Source: Perilla frutescens
Taxonomy: Eukaryota; Streptophyta; Magnoliopsida; Lamiales; Lamiaceae
Length of the DNA stretch: 64,000 nucleotides
Direction: 5' to 3'
Assembly: GCA_026008535.1 (NCBI GenBank)
Contig: BRKX01000009.1
Span: forward strand, 49,535,001-49,599,000
Of the stretch, positions 22,779-34,964 are shown piece after piece; the first letter of the stretch is position 1; each line of letters starts with the position of its first letter. Below the pieces are notes generated by a model. It was given only the letters and a program-made list of their open reading frames with translations. It did not search any database and had not been told where the DNA came from. Position numbers and translations under genes: made by a program.

Positions 22779-23599
22779 TGTGAGATAAGTAATTAATCAC
22801 ATTTCACTACAAGAAAACCCACAAATTCCAGCGCACCGATTTTCGTTGGAATTGAAAAATTCCAGCGCAATTCCAGCACATCAATTCATAAAATCCGCTG
22901 GAATTGTTTAATTTATTTTATTAAAAAAACCCTCCCCCACCCAGCCCAGCCCCCACCCAAGGAAAGCCCGCTCAGCCCGCACACCAAGCCCGCCGAAAAT
23001 CCCCCTCCTTACGCTGCTCCCAAGTTTCAAACTCGGGATCTTTCATATATGTGCGCAAGCTCTTGCCACTTGCACCAAGTGATGAATTCATTAATTATGC
23101 TATATATTTTATATTTATTATATATTATGTGTATATCTTATATATTATGTATTATCGTATAATCCATGATTTATAAACATTTAGTATTACATTCATTAGA
23201 TTAATTTATGAAAGTTCAAATGATATATTATTTATTTGGTGGTATTGAATAGTTTTTTTTAAATCTAATCAAGATTACAAATTAATTTTAATTTCATTTT
23301 TAATAATTATTCTTTATAACATTTGTATAGAGATGTAACAATAATTATAACTCATAACTTGCATTATCTTAAAATTCGATTTGCTATTAGCTTAAGAAAC
23401 TTTAACTGATTATTTGAGTATATTATATATTATTAGTAAACTATAATACCAAATCAACTTACTTAAAACTCAAAGGGGCACACTTGTGTGAGACCGTCTA
23501 ACGGGTCTCTTACGTTAGACGGATCTGTACCCGACCCGAATTCATTAAATTATAAAAAGCAAAAAAAAAAAGGAAAAGAAATCCTAACACAGTCGCTCT

Positions 23600-23705
23600 T
23601 CTTCTCCAAATCTTCTTCCGCCCGCCCAACACTGCTTCTAGATTTGCTATGCTCGACACCATCAACACCACCTCCTTCGATACAGATCACTACATGAATC
23701 TCCTC
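23600..23705 (+). pseudogene. Captured first-exon fragment resembling VPS51
   Basis: The frame through the ATG at 23649 reads TASRFAMLDTINTTSFD then TDHYMNLL and stops at a consensus donor (CTC|GTATGT, 23706). Plant VPS51 homologues, the subunit of the GARP/EARP vesicle-tethering complexes at the trans-Golgi, have a closely similar N-terminal stretch in my recollection (D.INSTSFDADQYM). The CT-rich sequence upstream looks like the original 5' part of that exon. No later VPS51 exon is visible; after the donor only intron-like sequence follows. Identification rests on about 20 residues and was not searched. Confidence 0.55.
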
Positions 23706-23895
23706 GTATGTTCAATATCTAATTTGACAGGTTTTTCATTCGTTTTTTATCAACACAATTTTTCTCAGATTTTATGGGTTGGGACGGTTTTTGATTTCCA
23801 GGATCAAAAACATTTTCCGCAAAAATTTCCCTTTTCTTCTTCTTCCAATTTTCCTTGCTAAATTTTTTACAGAGAGAGTAAAAATTAGGGCAAAA

Positions 23896-23930
<35 letters not shown>

Positions 23931-23949
23931 TTGGTGTGAGGATTGCTTG

Positions 23950-24245
23950 CAGATTTTATGTGCACGATGATCGGCAGCAGGGATGAATCTTCTTGCTTTC
24001 ATAATCGAAAATGCCATTATCATTGACGCCGCACATCATTCTCACTCTGTTTGGATCAGTAAAGTAAATGGAATTCTGCTTCAATTGGGTTGATGAAGAT
24101 GAAATCATAGCAAATGAGTGATTGATTCCAACAAATCTTCCACCACCGTACAATTTCCTTCTTGATCCATTTCCATAACAATAAAATTAAAAGTTTTGCC
24201 CTGATAAACATCACTCAGATCCTTAACCGAGATTCTCTTTGGTTC
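23950..24245 (-). pseudogene. Captured DUF295/F-box (KIB-type propeller) fragment
   Basis: On the - strand, coding begins near 24240 with FEPKRISVKDLSDVYQGK, then FIVMEMDQEG. After a frameshift around 24135 it continues GGGRFVGINHSFAM, NSIYFTD, NGIFDYESKKIHPC and ends near 23956. The series VGxNHSF..., NSIYFTD, GxFDYE is typical of the C-terminal part of plant DUF295 proteins, often joined to an F-box. The F-box and most of the propeller are absent. It lies in opposite orientation to the neighbouring VPS51-like exon, so it was captured separately or inverted on capture. Confidence 0.6.
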
Positions 24246-24336
24246 GAAAGGTGGCGCTCAGATTGAATCTACTGACTCCATTCTTTATGTTATTGCTTGA
24301 TTGTTTTTTTTTTTTTGCAATTTAGTAATTTGTTGG

Positions 24337-25760
24337 TGTTGGTTTTGTATACTAGAAGACCTGTCTTTTGTATACACTATTGATGATGGTTTTATGATGA
24401 TATAGAATGAATACAATTGCAGTCACTGTTTGCATTTAAATTATTATATTTACATGCATGTTTACTATACTTACATTGTAGATGATATGGTGTGGGTAAA
24501 CACATGATTAGATCATATCATTGGTTCTTTGTAATGTATTAAAAGACTCACGGTCTAGATGGCACTGAACCTGCTATCGGTACGCCGCAGAATAATCTGA
24601 TAGTTAGTTTGTCTTGACTAACTGATTATTCTAATACACGGATGAGTGTATTGAGGAGGATCTACTTAGGATTCTATTCTCTATTCTGACCTTAAATGAG
24701 AGAATAAGAATCCACAGAGTTCGGGTTCTTAACCCCTATATGTTGGCGGACATATACGTGTAGTGTTTGCAGCTTTGATTTCTCAAAGGGTGAGATTCTT
24801 TCATAAGATCAATAATCTCGATATCTTGGGTTGTGACATTTACACTTATGATGGATCGTGCACTATGTATGGGCACCATGTCCTGGTGCGCCAGGTTGAT
24901 GGTGTCCCCTTGAGGAAATGCAAGTTCATGCTGAAACCCTGCATGTGGAATTTATTCCGTGCATGAGTAAAGCTTGTGTGGTACTACTCAAGGAAAAGAT
25001 ATTAATTAATTATAGTTGTCAGAAGCTTACATAATTAATTAATGGGCATTATATCTTAAACATGGGGAATGGTTGGACTAAAGGAGAAAGCATATTTAGA
25101 AATATATATTAAATTGGTAGGTCAGTATTATTTCTTTAGTGGAATAAAAATAATACTTAATTTATTTAATTTAAATCCTAAGTTTATTGGATATTGGATA
25201 TTAAATAAATTAATGGGCCAATTTAATATTCTTCTAGATCCCTGTTGTAGCCCAAAAAGAGACTGAATTGGATTGGAGATAGAACAAGAGATACAGATAG
25301 AATTCCAGTTCAACTGGGACACTAATTTCGTCCACCCCCTTATAAATAAGAGGGCGGAGGGCACGAAATTAATATCATAAAATATCAGCCCTCTCGTGTT
25401 CTCTTGACCTCCACAGATTCCATACCGATCTAGTAGATTTCAACCCATCCTGAAACTAGATTCAGTCCGGGAATACAACAGAAGATCAAGGAGTGGAATA
25501 GCATCAAGGGGCGCCTATTATCATTCATACAACAGCAAGATTAGACCTTTAATCTTGTCCTCAACCCGCCGTTTAATTTGTAAGTCGTTTTTCGGTATTC
25601 TATGTTTCCGCTTTAGTAGAATCGAAAACCGGATTTGCATGTTAATTAAACTCGGTTAATTAAAACATATGTGCTACATAAAATTATGATCTACATGACA
25701 TTAGGATTAATGAACATCCAATTAGATCCTGCGGTGGTTCAATTCGAAAAAACCCCAACA
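24337..25760 (+). mobile_element. Solo LTR (1424 bp)
   Basis: The sequence begins TGTTGGTTTTG and ends AACCCCAACA, flanked by a perfect 5 bp duplication GTTGG (24332-24336, 25761-25765). There is no internal retroelement sequence, so it is a solo LTR produced by LTR-LTR recombination. TTATAAATAAGAGGG near 25340 is a probable LTR TATA box, giving + orientation. It sits inside the MULE. The superfamily (Copia or Gypsy) cannot be told from the LTR alone. Confidence 0.9.
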
Positions 25761-25789
25761 GTTGGATCCTTAATTATTAATTTATAGAA

Positions 25790-26238
25790 TTTGAGATTTT
25801 TAGTGATACTTTTATTGTAATTAGTGATACTTTATTTTGTAATCAATAATATTTTTCTCTATGATAATAAAATAATTTTTTTACTCAAGAATGAGTTTTT
25901 ATTCTATTCATAGACCCGATTCTCAATTTGAGATTATGTTTTAAACTGACACTTTTCTTTTGTAATTAGTGATACTCACATGTGAGTTAATGATACTTCA
26001 CCCATAAATAATGATACTCACATGTGAATTAATGATACTTCACCCATAAATAATTATACTTGAGTTAATAATACTCCACTCATAGTTGACACTTATCTAT
26101 TCTGGATTTGATAATTAATGTTTAATCATCAATAATATCATATTATACTCCACTTCCGAATTAATAATACTTCATCCATAATTAATGATACTTCACAGAC
26201 AGTTAATGATACTCACTAGATATATATCTAATGATACT
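25790..26238. repeat. Array of AGTGATACTT words in the MULE
   Basis: Many degenerate copies of (A/T)ATGATACTTCAC or AGTGATACTT occur here and again at 31500-31690, on the far side of CACTA-2. They form one array that CACTA-2 interrupted, as the ACT duplication at the junction shows. Confidence 0.7.
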
Positions 26239-28063
26239 CACTACAAGAATTCAAAAATTTACCCACACATGCAAATTTGGCTAAACTATGCTTATGTGTC
26301 AATATAACTCTTTATCCACACATAATATAAATGTTAACATGTGTGGTTATATTTCTGTAGAAAAAGAGTTATAGCCACATATATATCTATGGGTGGACAA
26401 ATCCTTATGTTTTTACCTACACATACATGCGTTACTAAAAATGTAAATTATGTGTGTTTAAATGTATTTTTCCAGAGTGTAATGATGACATGGATGATGA
26501 TGTGGCTATTCACACGTGACAATTTTATATGTGGGTAAAAACTATTTCTTATATGTGAATAATTCTTTTTTTAAATAATATTAAAAAATTATTATTATTT
26601 TTATATAATAAATATATTATAGTTTAGTTGGGTAAAATATGTATAGGTATTAATATTTTTATCTTTAAATCACAATATATATTCTAAATAAAAGTATACG
26701 AATATGTAAACAATAAAAATTTATATCTAATTTAATTTGTTATTACATATAACATAAAGTTAACATACAAAGAACCAAAACTTCAAAATGATAATTACAA
26801 CCCATTAAAATATAACAAGACTATAATATCCATTGAGTTTCTTCCTAACATTTTCTAAACCTAATTTCTTAACAGAATCTATAAAAGTAAAGGAAAGACT
26901 TCATATTATCTTCATCCGCCTCTGCAACACCCTGCACAAAATTCCCTTTTATTTTTCAGGTTCAAGCACCTTTCCTTCAGCAAAACCACTTTCTCTTCAA
27001 AATCTCCTAGATCTACCTGAAAAAAAACTAGCATCATAACTGCACTTCTTGAGAAGATATCAGTACAACTGGACAATATAAGCCATCAACATTAAAATTA
27101 TGCTATTAAAGCACCCTCACTGGCCAAGCAATCTAAGTCAAAGCCATGGTTAGTCTGTGGTCCAAATCCCATTTATCAAGTTATCATTAAAGGATGAAAG
27201 CAAGCAAAGGGAAATGATCACAAGCATTTTCTTTGAAATGATGACATGAAATAGATGACCAACAAAAAATTCCATCCATGATTTCGAAAAGTAAATGATG
27301 CAGATTATTTGGAGTAAGACATGAAACTAAAACTTTTACAAATCCTAAAATATGATGTTCAGCTTAGATCAAGCATTCATCAGCACAACAAAAACTCAAA
27401 ACTCATGTTCATGTCTTAACTCAGGGGAAAACTCACTTTTATTAGCTTAATTGCTTTGCTATGTAGCAATTCCATAACAGATGGATAAACATCAGGAATT
27501 GTAACACATATTACAGGGATCACTGTAAAGTAAAATCGAGAGTGCATACACCACTACACTCTTTTTGTGGAGAGACGGACTATAAAGATAACATGTTGTC
27601 TGCACACAACAACATCAAAATATAAAATAGAGTCTAATCTCCTCAATTTGGGATAAGCATGCTATACTTGGAAGTTCACAAAGAAATTCAAGATGTAGAA
27701 GTTAGAATAAACAATACATTATAATTCCAGACTATATAGTAAGACAAACTCAAAGTTATACTTGAATTTCAAACATAACTGAATCAATTGTTTCTATGTA
27801 ATTGACAAATTTTTAAAATTCTAAATCAATGGCTAACATAACTGGTGCTTTTAAGATTTAGAGAATGTAAGGACGCAAAATGTGAAGATACAGGGTTCAC
27901 ATTTCCTCTTACAGTCTTACTGTAGAAGGAGTGTGCGGATAATGTTTAATTAGAGAATTAAAATACAGATAATAAAGTAATAACAATTAGTTAACTTGCA
28001 AATATTGTTTAATAAGATAAATTATTATATTAACGAGATCACAATTGGTTTCTTCAATAATAC

Positions 28064-28108
28064 AAGACACGTGATCCAGTATTAGACACGTGATCCAGTA
28101 TTAGACAC
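28064..28108. repeat. Short tandem repeat with CACGTG
   Basis: GACACGTGATCCAGTATTA occurs twice in tandem, each with a G-box-like CACGTG, followed by a third partial GACAC copy. Confidence 0.7.
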
Positions 28109-29148
28109 CTTCACAAAAGACAAAAGAACAAGATACCAAATGTTAGATTCAAAATATTTATTTCACAAAAGACCGATGGACAACATACCAAATGTCACTG
28201 ATATATTTTCTATGGCAAATCCAAACCAGGAACAAGGATGAGAAGCTAAACATCATATATATATATATATATAACTTTTCCTCATAAAGAGAAATTTATT
28301 ATCACTTTGCATCAGTTTCAACACTCTCATTTTCTTTGGAGAAAATATCACTGGCATCAAATACTAATTTCCAAAGTTCACCGATATCATCCAGAAGTTT
28401 GAACTTCATACCTTATGTATAAAAAGCTCGAGATAAACTTAAAATAATCGTAGTGATGCAAGACTGTCCAAAAAGCACCTTCCTACAAAGGGAGATAAGA
28501 GGTCAACAAGCCAGAACCACAAATTCAACATGAATTGTAGAACACTAACAACCGGCATGCATAATTAAGTTTCATAATCTGGAAACAAATCGTCTAATAG
28601 CATGTGAAATCAAACCAATGTATACAATTTATACAACAAACTCAAATCATGATGCAATTTTTTGGACAGAAAACACAAACCTTGAAGGGGCGACCGATGA
28701 TGATAATGCATCAGTTCTTACTCGCACACTTTTTGTCAAACTCGCAAATATTTATCTGAATAAAAATTTCAGCCAATTTTCATCCAAACTTTTTGTCAAA
28801 CTCGCACACCTTCCAAAATGTCGATTCCATATCTGATTTCCGCTGCAAAGCAATCTATTAGCATATATAATATAAAGAATTTAGGATAAATAGAAAAAAA
28901 AGTAATACCTCAATTATCTCTGATGGTTCGGTATAATTCGATTAAAAGATTGAAGTGAGTTTAGTTATGAGAAGGTTAAAGTTGCTTTGAGATGAGAAAG
29001 GAAAAAGATAAAATGAACAGGGATATTTGAATCGATTAAGAGCAGTTTTGGAGTATTTTTTATATTTTTTTGTTTATGGAGGGAAACGAAATTTTAGCTC
29101 CAATTCAGCTAAAAAAAGGCGGTATCTTTTCCCACACTGCTTTTTAAT

Positions 29149-29161
29149 GTGTGTGTGTGTA

Positions 29162-29218
<57 letters not shown>
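29149..29218. repeat. Compound microsatellite (GT)n(TA)n(GA)n
   Basis: GT repeats at 29149-29160, TA at about 29165-29199 and GA at 29200-29218, within CACTA-2. Confidence 0.9.
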
Positions 29219-30002
29219 CAACTACTATTTAGCATGCTCGTATTTACAGTTTTGGTATAGCAAAAATGTATCTGATTCATTAACTAGTAACTTAACTATT
29301 CATGAAAATAAATATACGTCTATGCTACTATAAGTATATCATATGATTTCTTAAATTATAATAAATAATAAAATAAACAAGGTCATTTTAGAATCTTGTA
29401 CTATTTGGTCAAGTGAATATTGATTTGAACTTTATCTTGAATTTCAAATTATCTTATTTGCGACTCTCTGTTAATTGGGTTATTAATTGGGACTCTTGTT
29501 AACTTAGAATCTAGTTCGACTCTATTTGAACTTTGTGTCTAATTTGAAGTTTCATTGAGAGTTTTTAAAGTCCATGATTTGCTTATTCGAACGTCAATTC
29601 AATTTTATTTTCAGATAATTGACGATAAGTATTAATATGATTAACATCATGTATGTTTGTAATAGAGCCACTGGAGGATTCCAGTTTAATCAATTTAAAA
29701 GATTTGAGTATCCAATTAAACTTAAAGTTTCAATTAGTGCCTACTTGAAACTCGCAAAATAGTACAAGAGTCATAAATTAATAAATAAAGGAGAAATATC
29801 AATTCAATGTTTGAAAGATGAATATCTATCAAGTTAGATCCTGAAAGATTGAATATATCTCAATTTAAGAGTTGCAAGATCTAAAACTATCGATTTAAGG
29901 CTCCAAGATTTAACATCACTAAAACTCCATTTAATAGAAGTTGACATGGCTATTACATATTCATGTCATCTTCACACATAATCTTTTTTTTTTTGAACAA
30001 TT

Positions 30003-30349
30003 ATATTAAACACAAACTCACACATATTTACATTAATTAATTGAATTAAGTAGAAACACATAGTTCAATTTTGAATTATAAAATTAATTGAATTAAGCAT
30101 AAAAATATAGTTCAATTTTTTTATTATAAAATTAATTAATTTAACCAAAAAAATAGTCTAATTTTGAATCATTAAATAAAAGACATGATAATAATTTTAA
30201 AGATCAAGTTTTTTAATCTTCAAAATGTAAGAACGAAAAAAAAGGAAAAATTACTAGTAGAAGAAAACACATTTCATAATTAATAATTGAACTTTTTTTT
30301 TTGCTTAATTTAATTGATCAATGTAAATATATGTGAGTTTGTGTTTAAT
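30003..30349. repeat. Hairpin repeat within CACTA-2
   Basis: ATTAAACACAAACTCACACA near 30005 is repeated as the inverse TGTGAGTTTGTGTTTAAT near 30330, and the arms extend inward for about 45 bp. Length about 350 bp. No secure target duplication was read. Confidence 0.6.
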
Positions 30350-30387
30350 TTACAAGCAAACAAAGATGGACCAATTAATACCATTAA

Positions 30388-30551
30388 CAGTGGCGAATTC
30401 AGGCAAAAATCTTTGGAAGGCCTGGTTATACTATATGTATATAAAAAAAATTGTTGTCATCAGTAGGGACCGAAACTTACCGAGAACAAAAAAAATACAT
30501 CAAAAAATGGAGGGTGGGGGTGGGGGAACAAGCCCCCCGGATCTGCCCTTG
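30388..30551. mobile_element. Short hAT-type MITE
   Basis: Begins CAGTGGCGAATTCAGG and ends CCGGATCTGCCCTTG, imperfect inverted ends, with a perfect 8 bp duplication ACCATTAA (30380-30387, 30552-30559). 164 bp, non-coding, with a G-rich stretch GGGTGGGGGTGGGGG near 30513. Confidence 0.8.
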
Positions 30552-32687
30552 ACCATTAACTATAAAATAAATTTATCAAAATAACTTGAAAATAAATATA
30601 AAGATTAGATGAAGATTATGATTTATCCTTAGGATGTTTTCTTTAATTCATTTAATCAGTTGCTTTTTATTAAAAATAAAGTATGATTTATCATATAGAT
30701 ATTGGATAATATTATTTGTTAAATGTTTTCTTTTTTTTTTATTTAATTTTAAACGTTTAGCTATTGACCATTTTATGTGTTTTAATATATTTTTACTCTA
30801 TTAACCACTAATTTACATATAAATAATATCACAAAAAAATATTTTGACCATGAAATTTTTAATATCATAACTAGACAGTCTTGAGGATTGTATTGATTGA
30901 ATAAACCGATAACATGGGAATGGAAAGATAATTAAATTTAGGAATTATAAATATTTAATTCTTTAATTTGGTTTCACGTCAGCTTTCTTTATATTTGAAA
31001 ATATAAATTTTACAATAATATTTTTCCACACGTATCTATCATTTATGGATGTGTACATAATTTTGCAAATAAAAATATTATATAAAAATAAAAGAAAAAA
31101 ACAAAGAAAGGGAAAACAAATTGTACGAAGTCGGTAAAAAAATGGAGGGAATCATGGCGCCCAATATTTACATTTGCCTTATCAATCACACATATATTTC
31201 AAATTAGATGTGGTTAATTATTTATTTTAAAACTTAATGAAAAAAAAGATATATTGTAAAATGCCACATGTACATAAAACTTTAGACTGGAATTTGAAAT
31301 TAATTCGCCAAAATGCAAAATGTGACTAAAATGTTTTAGTCACATATATTAAATGTTAATAGGTGAATAAAAATGTTGAGTCCATTTACCAACATATTTT
31401 ATAATTATGTGTGGTTAAATACCCACACATTATTATGTGTGGCAAATTTATGTGTGGTTAAAAACTCAAATATTTGCAGTGACTTCAATTAATAGTTAAT
31501 TATATTTTGTCAAATTTATATCTAATATCTAATGATACTTCACTTACTAGTTAATGCATTTTGTCAAATTTTCATCTAATGATACTTCGCTTCATAGTTA
31601 ATAATACTTGACTTCACTGTTAGTGATACTTCACACATAGTGATACTTTACTTTATACCTAGTGATACTTTACTTATATCTAGTGATACTCCAATAGCTG
31701 CGCATGGGAGCGCGGGTAAGACATGGGCCTGCGCGCGAAATTGGGCTTGGGGGCGGGTTTTGGGCGAGTTTGGAATGGGTTTGGGTTTTATTTGACCCGT
31801 CTAACGTAAGTGACCCGTTAGACGGTCTCATACAAGTTTTTGTCAAACTCAAAATGTTGTATTGTCATTAGATATTAAAGAAAACTTATTATGAGTGTTG
31901 AAAATTTATAAAATAATATTTGTGTAACAATAAATTACTAATCTTACGATTTATAACTTAAAAATTTCATAACTCGCTACAATACATAGTTTAGACTTTA
32001 AAAATACATTATCTATATTAGTTATATAAAACTTTAAATGATTGATTGTACATGTATATTACATTTATATTAAATAAGATTGTCATATTATGATTATAGA
32101 TTGAACAAAACTTATTATTAGTGTAGAACAATTGTAAAATAATATTGCATCAATATAACATTTAATTACTTATAAGATTTTATGATTTTTAACTTCAAAA
32201 ATATTACAACTCACTACAATATATAATTTTTAACCTTAATATAAAATTTAATATATTACTTTTATAAACTTTACTTGATTAATTATTTTCTAAGTTCTAA
32301 AAGAACAAGATCCAATTATTAGATAAATCTCGAGTTCATATTCTATTATCAAGACTAAAGTACATTTTAATATTTTATTTTGTAATGTATTATTTATATT
32401 AATTTATAATATACACTAAAAACTAAAAAAAATATTGAAATTTCAAATTTTCAAGCCAAAAAATAATGCTGGAATTTTATTGATTAATAATAAATTAAAT
32501 AAATTTAATTCAAAAATAAAATATTCCAGCGAAAAAATACCGTTGGAATGCAAAAATAATCATAAATAAAAAATATTAAAACATTCCAGCGAAAAAATAT
32601 TGCTGGAATATGAAAAAAAAATCGAAAAAAGCAAAAATAAAATATGTTAAAACATTCCAGCGAAAAAATACTGCTGGGATATGGAAA

Positions 32688-33419
32688 TTTTTTTAAATAA
32701 AATATATTAAAATATTCCAGTGAAAAAATACCGCTGGAATTCGAAAAAATCATAAATAAGAAATATTAAAACATTCCAACGGTATTTTTTCCGCTGGAAT
32801 ATGGAAAAAATTGAAAAAAAAAATAATATTAAAATATTCCAGCGTAATGAAGCCCGCTGAAATTTGATGATTTTCTTGTAGTGTTTCAGACCAGAACGTC
32901 GTTTAAAAGTAAAATAAAGATAAAATTTGGAGTTTTTTTTTCAACAATTAGTTAATTTTTTTAAATTAAAATATATTAAAATATTCCAGTGAAAAAATAC
33001 AGCTGGAATTCGAAAAAATCATAAATAAGAAATATTAAAACATTCCAACGGTATTTTTTCCGCTGGAATATGGAAAAAATAAAAAAAAAATAATATTAAA
33101 ATATTCCATCGTAATGTTTTCGCTGGAATTTGGAAAAGTTTGAAAAAAAGTAAATAAAAATCATTCCAACGGATTTTTTCCACTGAAATCAATTACAATA
33201 TACGCTAGAAATTCCAACGGATATAAATTCACTGGAATGTTTAGTGGAAAATTCCAACAAATATTTTTCGCTGAAATAACTGCTGGAATCCAAAAATTTC
33301 CAGCGTTTATGAAGCCCGCTGAAATTTGATGATTTTCTTGTAGTGTTTCAGACCAGAACGTCGTTTAAAAGTAAAATAAAGATAAAATTTGGAGTTTTTT
33401 TTTTCAACAATTAGTTAAT
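32688..33419. repeat. Tandem duplication of the CACTA-1 right end with flank
   Basis: Copy A (about 32688-32956) and copy B (about 32957-33419) both hold ATTCCAGTGAAAAAATAC..., the TTTTCTTGTAGTG terminus, and about 73 bp of outside flank (TTTCAGACCAGAACGTCG to AGTTAATT). Copy A lacks some 190 bp present in copy B just inside the terminus. The element therefore seems to have two right ends. Confidence 0.85.
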
Positions 33420-33687
33420 TGAACCTCAATTCGCCGATTATTCGAATATCTATATAAAGTTCCGAGCGTCAATTTGTAACCAACCAGTAACCATAAATAC
33501 AAAATACAAATATTTAGGAAAGTGATTATAAACTCGTAAACCTTGGATGCGCATTAGTAAACTAAGCTCTAACTCGAGCTTATTTATGATTTATGCCCAT
33601 TAAATCTTAAAAACAAAAACAAAATACAAGTACCCCAGCCAATAATTAATTAAGGATAAACATTCAAATTATTCATTAATTAAATTA
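33420..33687. other. 3' flank of the small gene
   Basis: Non-coding. Presumably contains the 3' UTR of the - strand gene; AT-rich with AATAATTAATTAAGG near 33641. Confidence 0.5.
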
Positions 33688-33998
33688 CTATTGCGTCTTG
33701 GTAGTGGTCTCTTTCGAAGATTGTAGTTTCTCAGCCACTTTCGCGGCTGCTCCGGCAACAAAGCTCGGCGGGTTGTCGTCGTGAATGAGATGAGTCACCG
33801 CCACCTTCTCTTGATGTGGCTCCTCCTCCTCCTTCTGCCCCGCTAGCTTCCGGTAATCCACCGTCTCCACTTTTATCTCCGCTGCTCCCTCATCGTTATT
33901 TCTTTCATTACCCTAAACACAACACCAAAATCAGCTCAAACACACACACCACTCTTACCTCAAACACACACACACACTCTTACCTTTGAAGTATTCAT
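33688..33998 (-). CDS. Small plant gene, two exons, 79 aa, unknown function
   Basis: On the - strand, exon 1 (33998-33984) encodes only MNTSK and ends AAG|GTAAGAG. After a 71 bp intron ending TTTAG, exon 2 (33912-33688) encodes GNERNNDEGAAEIKVETVDY and onward to TTTKTQ and TAG. The product is hydrophilic: a VETVDYRKLAGQ motif, an acidic KEEEEP run, a THLIHDD segment and an Ala-rich helix AGAAAKVAEKLQSSKE. It has no signal peptide. Its shape (VDYR near the N-terminus, an Ala-rich amphipathic tail) recalls a small uncharacterised plant family. Splice sites are canonical and the frame is phase-consistent, so I consider it real. Function unknown. Confidence 0.7.
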
Positions 33999-34073
33999 GG
34001 GATGAGGCTGAACTGGTTAATTTCTGCACGAGTAATGATGTTTAATAGACGAACATAGTGTGTAGTGGACTAC

Positions 34074-34104
34074 ACACACACACACACACAGAAGAGAGAG
34101 AGAA
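34074..34104. repeat. (CA)n and GA-rich tract upstream of the small gene
   Basis: (AC)n followed by AGAGAGAGAG lies 75-105 bp upstream of the - strand ATG, that is in its promoter or 5' UTR as a CT/GT tract. Confidence 0.7.
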
Positions 34105-34964
34105 TGTAAAAAATGGTAAGGGTTCATCAGTGTGGCGTAGTCTGGTTGGGCAGAAGGTGAGAAGGGCTTTAGTCCTGACACGTAGTTGAGAAGAAGATGA
34201 TGAGTCACATTAATTAATTTCTATTTTCATTTCATAAATTATATTATTGTATCTATTTTATAGCATAAATTATCTTATTAGAGCACGTAACTGGTTAGTA
34301 CATGCAAGATGATACGTCGATACAAGATAAAATTATTAAATACAAAAAGACATATTGACAATTTTGCACCCCTATCAATTATATCTCTTTGCCCAATAAA
34401 CCCAAAATAAATAATTTGGCATTTGGCACTACCCATTTTACTATTTCCGAGAAAATTTTGCTTTCGGTCCCATAAGACATGTCTGAAGAATCCGATTTTA
34501 GTCCCTATATTATCACTTTTCGTTCTATTTTAAAAAATTATATTAAATGTGATTTTATAGGACTTGAGCTATCAATTTTGGTCTCACGATTTAAACGGAT
34601 TTTTTGACGAATTAACGGAGATGTGTGAAAATTTTCACTTTTGATCTCATATGACACGTTACTCTCCCTTTTGGTCTCATCGATGTCGATTTTAGTCCCA
34701 AAGGTTTCGAACTATCAGTTTTTGCTACACCCATTTTCCGTTAAATGTAATGTCGATTCTGACAATGGAAAATTTTATTTAGTTTAATTTAACAATATTA
34801 TTTATTAGGGTTCACCACATCAAATTAGAATTTATAATTTTTTTTAATATTTAATGTTCAGTTTTCAATTAATAATTCATTATTATGGTTGATTATTTCA
34901 TAATTAAATTCTTGTGAAGTAAAATCAAAGGAAATTATACTTTGATACTTACATTTTGGGCTTT

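Larger units (their letters stand above)
26239..31481. mobile_element. CACTA-2: nested CACTA element, 5.2 kb
   Basis: The left end CACTACAAGAATTCAAA (26239) and the reverse complement of the right end CACTGCAAATATTTGAG are related inverted termini, flanked by ACT on both sides (26236-26238, 31482-31484). Subterminal CACACAT/ATGTGTGG words are repeated at 26265-26540 and 31320-31460. The interior (about 26700-29100) has a gene-like base composition but no frame I can identify as TNP2-type transposase, so it is probably non-autonomous or decayed. It contains a hAT MITE, a hairpin repeat and microsatellites. Confidence 0.8.
23475..31844. mobile_element. Pack-MULE with two captured gene fragments, itself split by later insertions
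   Basis: A perfect 9 bp duplication AAACTCAAA flanks it (23466-23474, 31845-31853). The ends are inverted copies over about 50 bp, sharing ACTTGT.TGAGACCGTCTAACG, then TTACGTTAGACGG. Removal of the solo LTR (24337-25760) and CACTA-2 (26239-31481) leaves about 1.7 kb with no transposase. That core holds a VPS51-like exon (+) and a DUF295-like fragment (-), and a subterminal array of AGTGATACTT words. Gene fragments from unrelated loci between MULE termini define a Pack-MULE. Confidence 0.8.
22805..33345. mobile_element. CACTA-1: non-autonomous CACTA element carrying nested insertions
   Basis: The left end CACTACAAGAAAACC at 22805 is matched by TTTTCTTGTAGTG ending at 33345 (and at a second, duplicated end at 32883). 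TTT precedes 22805 and follows both right ends, giving a 3 bp target duplication. Subterminal ATTCCAGCG words are repeated near the left end and many times at 32524-33310 in both orientations, typical of CACTA transposase-binding arrays. Removing the nested MULE leaves about 2.2 kb without a transposase gene, so it is non-autonomous. Confidence 0.85.

Noticed and set aside
26833..27039. 68-codon frame in CACTA-2 as a possible captured gene or transposase
   Set aside because: No motif of TNP1/TNP2 or a host family could be recognised, and stops flank it closely.
29074..29333. Frames on both strands across 29150-29218
   Set aside because: They are translations of GT/TA/GA microsatellites (Tyr-Ile and Arg-Glu runs).
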